A DNA stretch of 64,000 nt from an uncultured Anaerococcus sp. (GCA_943914475.1 CALUCE010000002.1:127685-191684); one strand, 5' to 3'; positions 55,186 to 64,000 are shown, numbered from the stretch's first letter. Notes: generated from the letters alone by a model not told the origin. A program made the numbers and translations.

Positions 55186-55404
55186 GAATGTGGGAGAGCC
55201 ACTTATCGAGTGGGTACTAACTAAGTTCGCTTTCAGCGTAAGCTGACGTAAAAGAGATCTTCGATCTATGGTTTCTGAGGAAAAATCGATGAGATTTTGT
55301 AGATTGAGGCCTCAAGCGAGTGAGGCGTACTGAAGTACGCCGCAGCGAGGGCGAGGGCGAAAGCTGCAAAATATCGCGATTTTAACCAGAAATTACTCCC
55401 ATTC
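55186..55404. repeat. 219-bp palindromic element
   Basis: An imperfect inverted repeat with GAATGTGGGAG at one end (55186-55196) and CTCCCATTC at the other (55396-55404). Inside, 55270-55299 pairs with 55367-55392 (TTTCTG and GATTTTG blocks against CAAAATATCG and CAGAAA). Smaller hairpins are nested: GGCGTACT/AGTACGCC (perfect, 55324-55341), GCAGC/GCTGC and TCAGC/GCTGA. It is richer in G+C than its surroundings and has no open frame. It looks like a miniature mobile element or structured RNA. The rest of the gap 55405-55554 holds a G-run motif (55510-55532) and nothing else that I can name. Confidence 0.65.
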
Positions 55405-55554
55405 TTCTTTTCCAAACGTACAGTATATACCAAACCATTCAAAATACTACATTCTAATTTTTAGAGTATCACCATATCCACCTAATTATAGGACGTTTTC
55501 AGATTTTTAGTCCCGTCCCAGTCCCAGTACCGGAGAAAAAACTCTATAATAATT

Positions 55555-56154
55555 TTACTTGTTTTTAAGATGCCGTTTTAGTAAGATTCCATCTTTCATT
55601 TCTTCATTGTACAACCAATCAACATAAAGATTGATATCTTTATCATACATATAAAGAAAAAGGGCATATATATAACTTGTCATCAAAAGCATGGGATAAA
55701 AAAACTTGTTTTCTAGCTACATCAAGACCTTCAGAATTTATCTTAACTCCTAAATCAAATATTATTTTATTACTTTTTTCATTCAGAAAATTCATTAAGG
55801 AGTTAAAAGCATAATAGATTTTTTGAACAGCAATTTTTTCAAGAAGCTTATTAAACTCTTCATTTTCAAAATACTTGTTATCACGTAAGTTATTTATATT
55901 TTGATTTATCAAACCAATTAGCTTTTCTCCACTATCATTAACATTCAACTTTTCTTAGTGTCTGTAAAAAACAGATGCTCAACTTCCTCTAAAACAATAA
56001 TATTAAAATTCAACAGATGAATTATATCTTCAACAACAGAGTTATCCACTAATATTTCTGCTAATAATTCGGTATTATATTGCAAGAAGCTTGAAGTCCA
56101 TCTATATAAAGATATTCTACTCAGTTCTTGAATAGCTTCTACATTCTCTTGCAA
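55555..56154 (-). pseudogene. Decayed second Thoeris TIR gene (thsB2-like)
   Basis: Three frames read in turn give one TIR protein. A 69-residue N-terminus (LSRISLYRWTSSFLQYNTELLAEILVDN) starts at the TTG at 56154. After a one-base loss in an A-run near 55950, the frame that starts at 55948 has a helical part and the TIR start KQVFLSHAFDDKLY. After a shift at a TATATATA run (about 55667-55675) it reads YALFLYMYDKDINLYVDWLYNEEMKDGILLK and stops at 55555. The family normally continues for about 100 more residues, so the 3' end is also lost. The TTG start overlaps the intact thsB gene. Confidence 0.8.
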
Positions 56155-56756
56155 AGATTGAATTCATCTTTTCGTTCTCGTTTTTCTATTGTTTCGTCTA
56201 AATAAAAATCCATGTTATTTAGGAATGAGTCGAAAGAAACTAGCGAACAGTAGCTATCTTTTAAGCTATCATAAAGCCCCTCACATGCATTTTCTTTATA
56301 ATAGCTCTTTACATTCATCATATTTTTTCTTACAAGATTATCAAAATCATTTATGTTCTTAACACATTTTTCTACTTTACATTTGTCACAGGTGTGTGTT
56401 GAGTTCGTGTAAAGTAAACCCTCCGCTTCAGATGTATATAGAGCAATCAACCCATTCGTTCTGTTTTCACTTCTATCTTCTAGTGAATATCTAATTTCGT
56501 CGTACATCCAATCATCATACTGACCAAAGAAATTCTTTTTATGGTTCACTGCGTCAGGAGTCAAAATTATAATAGTTATACTCGTTCTTTTTAGCTTATT
56601 ATATAAATATTTTTGAATAGATTCATCTGACATTGAGGATCTATCCTCATCTTCGGAATAATCTATTACATCTTCGCTTTTAAATTTTTCACATAACTCA
56701 TTTTTATATTTTTCTCCATCACTAAATCTAAAGGAAACAAATACATTTCTAGCCAT
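56139..56756 (-). CDS. thsB: Thoeris TIR-domain sensor ThsB
   Basis: A 205-residue TIR-like protein. It opens NVFVSFRFSDGEKYKNEL; the strand SITIIILTPDAV and the helix WMYDEIRYSL follow, with Glu87 in the position of the catalytic Glu of known ThsB. In Thoeris, infection activates ThsB to make a cyclic ADP-ribose isomer that switches on ThsA. It starts three bases after thsA with GGAGG overlapping the thsA stop. A CDKCKVEKC cysteine cluster near residue 120 is unusual and may bind metal. Confidence 0.88.
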   Translation of the reverse strand: MARNVFVSFRFSDGEKYKNELCEKFKSEDVIDYSEDEDRSSMSDESIQKYLYNKLKRTSITIIILTPDAVNHKKNFFGQYDDWMYDEIRYSLEDRSENRTNGLIALYTSEAEGLLYTNSTHTCDKCKVEKCVKNINDFDNLVRKNMMNVKSYYKENACEGLYDSLKDSYCSLVSFDSFLNNMDFYLDETIEKRERKDEFNLCKRM

Positions 56757-56759
56757 CTG

Positions 56760-58187
56760 TTACCTCCTCCTACTCATAACAGCTAATTTTTCAATAATCT
56801 CTTCAACAGATGAATTAACATCCTTAAATGTCTTAAAGTTGTTTGACTTCTCTCCATTTAATTCGCTAATTCGCTTCGATGCGTTACCTGTGTACTCTAG
56901 AGGAATAATGTCTAACTTATATTTTCTAGATATCTCAAACTCTTCAATCATTCCATCTGCAGTTGCCAGCTCTCCGTCTTTTAATTTGTTTCCAAACATA
57001 AATAAAGCAATACCTGCAGATTGAATCATTTCATCTCGATACTGACTCCAAGTATCTTTTAAATCTTTATTCGAAACTGAATTAAGAGGAAAAGGCATTA
57101 ACGTCAGATAATCACTTATTTTTTTATTATGTTTTGAATAGCAATATTCTGTAACTCCATCAATAATATAAGACCCAATACCTTTCCCATATCCACTTAC
57201 AATATGATATCCTTCCTCAGCCATTCGATAAGAAAGTCGACTAATTAGTCTTTGGGCATCTTGCTCATCTAAAGGGTCATAAACATCAGCGCTACCAGAA
57301 ATGAAAACAGTTTTCTTTTTATATCTACAGTATAAATCACTTAAAACTTCAGTGATTTCATCATATGATTCTATTAAGTATGTCTCTATTTTATATCTAG
57401 ATTTTAAATCTTTAATAAATAGCTTTTGCTTTATTTGATTATACTTATACTTTTCTTCATCAAGTACCCTTTTACCATCAACTTCCTTTGTAAAATCTTC
57501 TGCTAAAACTTTTTTTATTACACAATAATGTTTTCTAGTATTCCTATCAGTTAATGCATTTAATTTTCCAAGGATAAAATTAAAATTGGGGTCAGTGAAG
57601 CTAAAGCCTAAAAACAAAAAAGTATTTGTAATAAGATGTCCTTCAAGCACGTCTTTAAAAAGGACCCTTTCAGTTATCCCATATCTCTCATAATCATCTC
57701 TGGTTAAAACAGCATTATTTGGATTTTCAACATCGCCGTGCATTTTATATACAACAGCATCGTATTTTTTACTTTGAAGATGCATGTTTTTGTCTTCTAT
57801 AATAACCAGAGGTTCTCTTGAATTTTCCCTCAATGATTTCTCAATCAATATATCGTAGTTGGTTGTCCAATAAGTGTCTATTGGTAAATATGACAATAGT
57901 CTATAATTCTCATTTAACGGAAGGCTAGTCGGAAAAGTATCTCTAATAAGTTTGTTTATCTCAGGCCTACCTTCTTGGTTACAATAATATTGAGCAAGAC
58001 TAACAAGGTCATGCTCCTCGTCAACATCTAAATCAAGTTTCATTGCAGGAGCTTTTAACAGGCCTTTCCAATCAAAATAGCCAGCACCTTTGGATAAGCC
58101 TGCACCAATAAACACAGAAAACTCATTGATACTTATAGCTTTTTCTAACTCATCAAGTAGATCAATTTTACTTATTCCTATCTTCAT
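56760..58187 (-). CDS. thsA: Thoeris effector ThsA (SIR2-SLOG NADase)
   Basis: A 475-residue protein, the same length as Bacillus ThsA. N-terminal SIR2 domain: FIGAGLSKGAGYFDW, catalytic-type N110 in YWTTNYDILIEKS and H150 in VVYKMHGDVENP, then FLFLGFSFTDPNF. C-terminal SLOG domain (from about 290): KTVFISGSADVYDP and HIVSGYGKGIGSYIIDGV, the nucleotide-signal pocket. When bound to the ThsB signal it destroys NAD and stops phage growth. GGGGAGA precedes the ATG. It lies 23 bases after hsdR on the same strand. Confidence 0.95.
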   Translation of the reverse strand: MKIGISKIDLLDELEKAISINEFSVFIGAGLSKGAGYFDWKGLLKAPAMKLDLDVDEEHDLVSLAQYYCNQEGRPEINKLIRDTFPTSLPLNENYRLLSYLPIDTYWTTNYDILIEKSLRENSREPLVIIEDKNMHLQSKKYDAVVYKMHGDVENPNNAVLTRDDYERYGITERVLFKDVLEGHLITNTFLFLGFSFTDPNFNFILGKLNALTDRNTRKHYCVIKKVLAEDFTKEVDGKRVLDEEKYKYNQIKQKLFIKDLKSRYKIETYLIESYDEITEVLSDLYCRYKKKTVFISGSADVYDPLDEQDAQRLISRLSYRMAEEGYHIVSGYGKGIGSYIIDGVTEYCYSKHNKKISDYLTLMPFPLNSVSNKDLKDTWSQYRDEMIQSAGIALFMFGNKLKDGELATADGMIEEFEISRKYKLDIIPLEYTGNASKRISELNGEKSNNFKTFKDVNSSVEEIIEKLAVMSRRR

Positions 58188-58210
58188 TCTTCTCCCCTTT
58201 ATACATTTAA

Positions 58211-61200
58211 TTACACCACAGTCTTCAAACTATTATAAATATCTTCCAAGAAAACTCCCATTAACTGCTTGTTTCTCTCGCCATCATTTAAAAGAATTGA
58301 GAAAAAGTCTGAGTTCTGTTCATATCCTTCTACAAGTGCTTCTTCAACCGCATCAAAATAAGCAAATCTAAAGTCGTTGATAGAGTTGTTCTTTGCACTA
58401 TCTTTTAATTTACTATCCTTTAGGAGGATATCTCTCACCTGTAGCGCAGATTTTGTTACGACATCAAAATCAAACTCTTTGTTGTAAGCAAGGTTTATAT
58501 CATCAACTATCTTAGATAACTTTTCTTTTACCTCTTCTTCAAATCTAACTTCATTTGGCTTAGGTGAATTGATTAGAGGATCCGATTCAATTTCACTACT
58601 GTGTTCACCAGTTTGAACTAGCTTGAAGTTTGTAGCAGTTATTTTATCTGCAATATCAAAGTCATTTCCAATCTTGCCAACCTCAATTTCTTTAATTAGG
58701 TAAGAAAGGAAATTATATTTTTTGTGCAAATCAACATCTTGAAATCTAGTTGCTTGAATAAGGAAACCATAAAATCTAATAAACTTTCTAATTTCACTTC
58801 TGATTTCTAACTTAACTAGTTCTTCATTCTGATTGATTACACGTAAACTCTTATCTAAAAGTGCCCACATTTTTTCTTTATCTTTTGAGTTTCTCTTATC
58901 TTTATACAGCAGATTGTTAAACTCATCTATATCATAATAATCTAAGAAACGATATTCTGAAATTCTTTTTTCGAGTTCACGTATTGCTGATGGCGTAATT
59001 GTTTCACCCAAAATAGTTTCTATATAATATGGAGCAAAAGCCTTTTGGATATCTTCATACTCATTTCTAAAGTCGAGAACAAAAGTTTTTTTGTTATAGC
59101 CTGGATAGATTCTATTAAGTCTAGAAAGAGTCTGAACAGCATTAACCCCTTTTAGTCTTTTATCTACATACATGGCACATAATTTAGGTTGGTCAAATCC
59201 TGTCTGATATTTGTTCGCAACTAATAGCACTTGATACATTTCGCTATCAAAAGCATTAACTAGTTTATCTTCAGACATATTATTCATCACAGATTCAGTG
59301 TATTCTTTTCCATCTAATTTCACTTTACCTGAAAAAGCAACTAATGCCTGAATTCCTTTGTAATTGTTTTTGTTGATGTAATCTACGAAAGCATTTTTAT
59401 ACTTAACAGCTGCTTGTCTAGATGAAGTAACTACCATTGCTTTAGCCTTGCCATTCAACTCATGCATGACGTTGTATCTAAAATGCTCAACAATAATTTC
59501 TACTTTTTGGGAAATATTAGTATCGTGTAGCTCAATATACTTTACTATTTTTCTCTTAGCCGCAATCGAATCTAACTCAGGATCATTATCAACAGCTTTA
59601 TTTACTTGGAAGTAAGTTTTATAAGTAACGTAATTATCTAATACATCAAGGATAAAACCTTCTTCAATTGCCTGTTTCATAGAATACAAGTCAAAAGCTG
59701 TTTTCTTACCTTCTTCATTCAATGTCCCAAATAGTTGTAAAGTTGTGTATTTCGGAGTTGCTGTAAAAGCAATCATGGATACATTATCTGGCTTACCACT
59801 TCTTTGGATTTCCTCTTCAATCTGGTCTTGTAATGATTTTTCTTCTGCATTGTCTACTTCATAAGGTTCTTGTTCTTCTGCAGCAATCGCAAAAGAAGAT
59901 ATATTATATGAAACAGATTCCATTGCACTACCCGAAGTTGAAGAATGTGCTTCATCGATAATTAAAGCAAATTTCTTTTCTCTTAGATTATCTACAAGCT
60001 CCTTAATATACATAAACTTCTGAATAGTGGTAACAATAATTTTCGTGTGCCCATTAAGTGCATCTGCTAAATCTGCAGAAGAGCACTTCTCATCCATTAC
60101 TTTTATTAAACCTTCTTTATGTTCAAGACTAAGCACAGCATCTTGAAGTTGTCTATCAACGACAATTCTGTCAGTAATAATACAAATCGTATCAAATATC
60201 GCTTCATTCTTTTCATTATGAAGAGATGCTAAACAATGAGCTAACCAGTATATTGTATTTGTCTTCCCACTACCTGCCGAATGTTCAATTAAGTAGTTTC
60301 TTGAAGTTTCATTTACTTCAATATCAGCAGCAAGCTTTCTAACTGCATTAAATTGATGATATCGTGGGAAAATAATAGTTTCACTAGTCTTTACTCTCCC
60401 TGTATTTTCATCTTTATTTTTGTCTTTTTTAATATAAATAATCTTATCGATAAGATATAGGATGGTATCTTTTTTAAGGATATCTTCCCACATATATGAA
60501 ACATCCAAACCTTCTTCGTTATGAGGGTTACCCTTACCTGAATCTATACCTTTACCAGAACCTTTATTGAATGGTAGAAAATATGAAGAACCTCCCTTTA
60601 AATTGGTACACATATAAACTTCGTGCAAATCCATTGCAAAATTAACAATCGCACCTGACTTAAACTTAAATAGTCTTGTTTTCGGATCTCTCTCATACTT
60701 AAATTGCCTTATAGCGTCTTCATAATTTTGACCTGTTGTATTGCACTTTAGTTCAATCGTAAGAACAGCAATTCCATTTACAAAAATGACTAAATCAATT
60801 CTTTCATTTGCTTTGTGGTTAACTTCTTCCATAACAGATAAAATATTCTTATGGTATTTTTCAATCGCTTCCTTATTGAATGAATTAGCAGGTTTTCTAT
60901 ACATCAAGTTAAGCTTTACACCTGAATCAAACTCAATACCATGTTTCAGGACATCTAGAACCCCCCTATAAGATTTGTTGATCTCATTATTTAGATAATT
61001 CACTATCGTTTCTTGAGTTTTATCTTTATATAACTTTTTGAGTTGCTCTAATTCATCTTTTTGAGTATCTTCGAAGAAAGAAAAAAGAATACCAATATCC
61101 ATTGCATATCCAGGATGATATTCAGTACTTGGTCTAACAATGTAATTATTTTTTTGATTCAGGTACTTGAGAATTAATTTTTGAAAATCTTCTTTTTCTC

Positions 61201-61225
61201 TAAGTAGTCCACTTTTAATCACCAT
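58211..61225 (-). CDS. hsdR: Type I restriction enzyme R subunit
   Basis: About 1004 residues. The N-terminal PD-(D/E)xK nuclease is seen as DIGILFSFF and VLTIELKCNTTGQNYEDAIRQ (about residues 50-190). The translocase has EHSAGSGKTNTIYWLAH, LIIDEAHSSTSG and FTATPKYTTLQLFG. A helical C-terminal domain follows. It cuts unmodified DNA after translocation. The ATG at 61225 has AGGAGG upstream and overlaps the hsdS stop; an upstream TTG at 61231 is less likely. Confidence 0.95.
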   Translation of the reverse strand: MVIKSGLLREKEDFQKLILKYLNQKNNYIVRPSTEYHPGYAMDIGILFSFFEDTQKDELEQLKKLYKDKTQETIVNYLNNEINKSYRGVLDVLKHGIEFDSGVKLNLMYRKPANSFNKEAIEKYHKNILSVMEEVNHKANERIDLVIFVNGIAVLTIELKCNTTGQNYEDAIRQFKYERDPKTRLFKFKSGAIVNFAMDLHEVYMCTNLKGGSSYFLPFNKGSGKGIDSGKGNPHNEEGLDVSYMWEDILKKDTILYLIDKIIYIKKDKNKDENTGRVKTSETIIFPRYHQFNAVRKLAADIEVNETSRNYLIEHSAGSGKTNTIYWLAHCLASLHNEKNEAIFDTICIITDRIVVDRQLQDAVLSLEHKEGLIKVMDEKCSSADLADALNGHTKIIVTTIQKFMYIKELVDNLREKKFALIIDEAHSSTSGSAMESVSYNISSFAIAAEEQEPYEVDNAEEKSLQDQIEEEIQRSGKPDNVSMIAFTATPKYTTLQLFGTLNEEGKKTAFDLYSMKQAIEEGFILDVLDNYVTYKTYFQVNKAVDNDPELDSIAAKRKIVKYIELHDTNISQKVEIIVEHFRYNVMHELNGKAKAMVVTSSRQAAVKYKNAFVDYINKNNYKGIQALVAFSGKVKLDGKEYTESVMNNMSEDKLVNAFDSEMYQVLLVANKYQTGFDQPKLCAMYVDKRLKGVNAVQTLSRLNRIYPGYNKKTFVLDFRNEYEDIQKAFAPYYIETILGETITPSAIRELEKRISEYRFLDYYDIDEFNNLLYKDKRNSKDKEKMWALLDKSLRVINQNEELVKLEIRSEIRKFIRFYGFLIQATRFQDVDLHKKYNFLSYLIKEIEVGKIGNDFDIADKITATNFKLVQTGEHSSEIESDPLINSPKPNEVRFEEEVKEKLSKIVDDINLAYNKEFDFDVVTKSALQVRDILLKDSKLKDSAKNNSINDFRFAYFDAVEEALVEGYEQNSDFFSILLNDGERNKQLMGVFLEDIYNSLKTVV

Positions 61226-62489
61226 TGCCAAAACCTCCTACTCTTTTCTTACCTGTTACGTATTCGTAAACTAAACTATTTTTATAATCAATTAATTTTG
61301 TTATTTGTTGCTCTTTGGTCTCAATCACATGGTTAATCTTACTTACTTCAGTATCCAAGAAATTTGCTATCTCTATTTGAATTTTTTTTAGTGGATATGG
61401 AACCTTTATATCTCCTAGTTTTTCACGAGTTAACTGTGCCATGGCGGTTTGATCACCAATTACATTCGCAGAGTTAATACAATACGAAAAATACCTAACG
61501 TCATCTCTATCTTTAGGTTCTCCAACTAATAGTCTTACCACTGGATAAAATTTAAAATTTCTAGGAACCGCTACCCCAACTAGCCCTCTACCCGTTACAG
61601 TGATTGTATCTCCTTCAAAACGAAATTTACTAGTATAACCTATGACTCCATCATGCTCTAGTGAATTTGAAAGAATGGGATATTTTTGTATTTCATTTTC
61701 AGCTTCATCATAATCAGAGTAGTCTATATCCCCTCCTGCATAAATATAAAATAAATGCTTTAATCTCTTTATAGACCAATTAGCTGGGATTTTGCCAATC
61801 CAGTCTATACTCGTATCCTTGTATTCAACATTTTTTTCTAATCCTTTTGTAATAGTTTCAGATACTAACGATTTAATATACTCTTTTAGTATTTTTATTT
61901 GTTTTTCAATCTTTGAAATTTTAAGATTTATACTTCCTACATTAGAATCCAAAAAGTTGATTATGACCTCTTGCTCATCCTTATCAGGAATGGAGAAAGT
62001 AAAGTTATTAAAGTCTTTTTCATATAAATGGAGAATAGTGCTATTACCAGAACTCGTATAGTTAAACCAAGTCCAAAAAACATCAGATTGTAATACATAA
62101 AAAAGAAATTTAGCTAAATATCCTTCTTTAAGGTCGATTTTTAAAACCCCACTGTTAAGTGATGCTAAACCTTCTAAGTTTTCAACAATCGCAACCTTAC
62201 CTACTGTACCATCTTTCGTTATTAACAAATCGCCATTCTTAATTTGGATCTTTTTTGCTTCTTCCCATCTACTATGATCTATATGGACACAAGTATCCCA
62301 ATCGATTCTACCGCCTTTAAAATCAGTTCCAGTAATTAAAAATGGTCCCTCATCTATATATTCATTGGAGGTCAGTCCTTGCCAACCAATTCTTCCATTT
62401 AATTCCCCAATATATTTTATCTTTTTTACTTTCCAATCATTTGGCACTGTGCCTATCCAGTTTATGCCACTATCTTTCAAATTACTCAT
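61215..62489 (-). CDS. hsdS: Type I restriction-modification specificity subunit
   Basis: About 424 residues with two target-recognition domains (about 5-190 and 210-410). Each starts with a W-I-G-x-(V/I)-P-x-(D/N)-W motif (INWIGTVPNDWKVKKI and IDWIGKIPANWSIKRL) and ends in a coiled-coil spacer (SNVGSINLKISKIEKQIKIL and TEVSKINHVIETKEQQITKL). The ATG at 62489 has AGGAGG upstream and overlaps the hsdM stop by eight bases. Confidence 0.93.
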   Translation of the reverse strand: MSNLKDSGINWIGTVPNDWKVKKIKYIGELNGRIGWQGLTSNEYIDEGPFLITGTDFKGGRIDWDTCVHIDHSRWEEAKKIQIKNGDLLITKDGTVGKVAIVENLEGLASLNSGVLKIDLKEGYLAKFLFYVLQSDVFWTWFNYTSSGNSTILHLYEKDFNNFTFSIPDKDEQEVIINFLDSNVGSINLKISKIEKQIKILKEYIKSLVSETITKGLEKNVEYKDTSIDWIGKIPANWSIKRLKHLFYIYAGGDIDYSDYDEAENEIQKYPILSNSLEHDGVIGYTSKFRFEGDTITVTGRGLVGVAVPRNFKFYPVVRLLVGEPKDRDDVRYFSYCINSANVIGDQTAMAQLTREKLGDIKVPYPLKKIQIEIANFLDTEVSKINHVIETKEQQITKLIDYKNSLVYEYVTGKKRVGGFGNGD

Positions 62490-63915
62490 CAGATGACCTC
62501 CTATGCATGAGATCAATTAATGAGCTTGATAGCTCTTTTTCTATACTAATAAATTCTTCAAGTAATTTCTCAGATTCTTCCAATTCCTTATATTCATAAA
62601 AGTATTTTGTAAACGGAATCTCTGCACCTAATTTTTCTTTACTATTCTTCTTATTTTCGTCATAGTCATAGAAATAGATAGCATCTGGAACATGAGGGAA
62701 AACTTCTTTATTGAAGTATTCTTCTACATTTTGAGATAATTTAATAATCTCCGTGTCTCTTGTCGTTGTATCTAGCTCTATAGTACCTTTTCTATTTTTT
62801 TGAATAACCGCATTTTTATCAATCTCAGTTAATTCGAAAAGAATATTATTTAATCTACTTGCAGAATGTCCATCTACATCCTTCAACATGTTTTTCAATA
62901 AGTCTTGAAATTCTGATAAATCATCATAATGTTTATCTGAAGCATTTTCTTTCAAAGTATCAATAACGTCATCAGTGTATTTTTTACCTTTAAGATACTT
63001 TTGATACTTCTTTTCATCCTCAGGATTTCTTGGATTCATTTCTTGAAGCTCTTCAAAATCAGCTTGATTAAAAATATGAGAATTTGAAGTAAATAATACA
63101 CTCTCTTCTAGCTTCTTTATGTTTTCTAAGGATAAGCTTCCAGATCTTTGTAATGGTTCATAAACAGCATATTCTTTATATAAAAACTCTTCATTTGGGA
63201 ATATTTTGGAGTACTCATTTTCCTCAAATGCAGAATATAACTTCACAATATTTTTTCTACTCTCCAGGTCAATTTCTCTTCGCTTTTTTCCCAAAGACTT
63301 TCTTAATGGCTTAAACATATCAACAGCATTAATCAGCTGAATTTTACCTTGTCTATCTTTTCTTTTATTCTTGGAAATAATAAAAGCATATATTGCAATA
63401 TCAGTGTTATAAAACAATTGCCCTGGTAAGCCGATAATTGCTTCAATATAATCATTTTCGATTAGCCACCTTCTTGTCTGACTTTCTCCACTTGTAGTTC
63501 CTCCAGAGAACAAGGACGATCCGTTAGAAATTATTGCTGCCCTTCCATCGGGTGTGAGCTTATTTACTGCATGTTGCATAAAAAGAAGTTGAGCATCTGT
63601 AGTTGCTGGTAAGCCTGCCCCAAACCTACCATTGAAACCCTTTTTATGTTCTTCTCTGACTTTCTTTTCTTGTCCAGAAGGGGCATCCTTTCCTCCCCAA
63701 GGAGTTCCAAAAGGGGGATTCATAATCACTAGACGTATTTTTTGATTTCCAAAACAATCTGTCGTTAAAGTATTAGCTTCAGGGTCTCCACCACGTATAT
63801 TTCTAATATCTTGACCTTTGATAAGCATGTCCGCAGCACAAATAGCATGTGAAGATTCTAGAATTTCTTGACCAAAGAGTCTTACATCAACACCTGAATT
63901 TCTTCTTTTAAGCAT
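62482..63915 (-). CDS. hsdM: Type I methyltransferase subunit, 5'-truncated by a stop and the window edge
   Basis: A 477-residue frame covering the C-terminal two thirds of HsdM. Motif X-type helices of the N-terminal domain and the full SAM motif I are missing. The catalytic motif IV is present (VIMNPPFGTPWGG), then SNGSSLFSGG and GLPGQLFYNTDIAIYAFIISKN. Upstream in the same frame, 63948-63931 encodes GSGGML, the end of motif I at the expected distance, followed by TAA (63930-63928) where Ser is usual, and preceded by TGA (63954-63952). So the open frame is a fragment of a broken gene rather than a complete methylase. No ribosome binding site precedes the ATG at 63915. Confidence 0.85.
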   Translation of the reverse strand: MLKRRNSGVDVRLFGQEILESSHAICAADMLIKGQDIRNIRGGDPEANTLTTDCFGNQKIRLVIMNPPFGTPWGGKDAPSGQEKKVREEHKKGFNGRFGAGLPATTDAQLLFMQHAVNKLTPDGRAAIISNGSSLFSGGTTSGESQTRRWLIENDYIEAIIGLPGQLFYNTDIAIYAFIISKNKRKDRQGKIQLINAVDMFKPLRKSLGKKRREIDLESRKNIVKLYSAFEENEYSKIFPNEEFLYKEYAVYEPLQRSGSLSLENIKKLEESVLFTSNSHIFNQADFEELQEMNPRNPEDEKKYQKYLKGKKYTDDVIDTLKENASDKHYDDLSEFQDLLKNMLKDVDGHSASRLNNILFELTEIDKNAVIQKNRKGTIELDTTTRDTEIIKLSQNVEEYFNKEVFPHVPDAIYFYDYDENKKNSKEKLGAEIPFTKYFYEYKELEESEKLLEEFISIEKELSSSLIDLMHRRSSDE

Positions 63916-63948
63916 GTCGTAGGTGGTTTAGAGCATGCCCCCACTACC

Positions 63949-64000
63949 CTCTCATGTCAAGCTTATGACAAAAAAGGGGTTATAGTTATGTAATTTAAAA
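63949..64000. other. Foreign-looking edge sequence, possible mobile element end
   Basis: Beyond the GSGGML codons the sequence no longer resembles hsdM. It is A/T-rich with the near-palindrome TGTCA-6-TGACA (about 63955-63970) and a short CCCC/GGGG pairing. It could be the terminus of an insertion sequence that interrupted hsdM, but only 52 bases are visible. Confidence 0.35.

Noticed and set aside
1..64000. CRISPR array, tRNA or rRNA genes inside the window
   Set aside because: I saw no regularly spaced direct repeats and no tRNA or rRNA signatures in the intergenic gaps, which are mostly short.

Overview
The window is low-G+C DNA with Firmicutes-type ribosome binding sites. It carries a T-box leader, DeoR and RpiR regulators, a PerR-like box and an NPKTG-type wall-sorting signal. 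This suggests an anaerobic Gram-positive coccus of the Anaerococcus/Peptoniphilus group; the genus is inferred, not shown. Most genes lie on the minus strand.

Layout: (1) 1-6956, minus: a type I-E CRISPR-Cas operon cas3-cse1-cse2-cas7-cas5-cas6e, cut in cas6e by the left edge; no array or cas1/cas2 is inside. (2) 7112-8808: a CoA-disulfide reductase/rhodanese gene split by a one-base frameshift. (3) 8961-12501: fructose operon fruR-fruK-fruA. (4) 12698-15895: a fused two-domain membrane lipid-kinase-like protein and an M3 oligopeptidase. (5) 15996-20532: ahpCF with a PerR-like box, then a divergent betaine/choline-type ABC transporter. (6) 20545-22101: an IS256-type element whose transposase is broken by a 64-base insert. 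(7) 22125-25276: deoxynucleoside catabolism (pdp, deoC, deoR). (8) 25323-31152: a membrane-anchored MutS-like ATPase and an M20 amidohydrolase/DUF3100-type membrane module with a divergent regulator. (9) 31226-36670: an MMPL transporter with a secreted coiled-coil partner, controlled by a divergent TetR protein with two clear operators. (10) 36730-41383: a PTS/GH4/NagA amino-sugar disaccharide operon with an RpiR regulator. (11) 41582-44558: argGH behind a T-box. (12) 44717-51778: a six-gene MurNAc recycling operon with two exported hydrolases. (13) 52068-55036: small hypothetical genes, DUF488 and a GNAT. (14) 55121-64000: a defence island with a palindromic element, Thoeris (thsA, thsB and a decayed second TIR gene) and a type I restriction-modification system whose hsdM is broken at the right edge.

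The genes describe a host-associated fermenter that lives on sugars, amino sugars, peptidoglycan fragments and nucleosides. MurP-MupG-MurQ turns imported MurNAc-GlcNAc into GlcNAc and GlcNAc-6-P, and NagA could pass the latter to glycolysis. Three defence systems are present, two of them next to each other and probably co-transcribed. Mobile or palindromic elements and indels have damaged several genes: the IS transposase, the second TIR gene, hsdM and the CoA-disulfide reductase.
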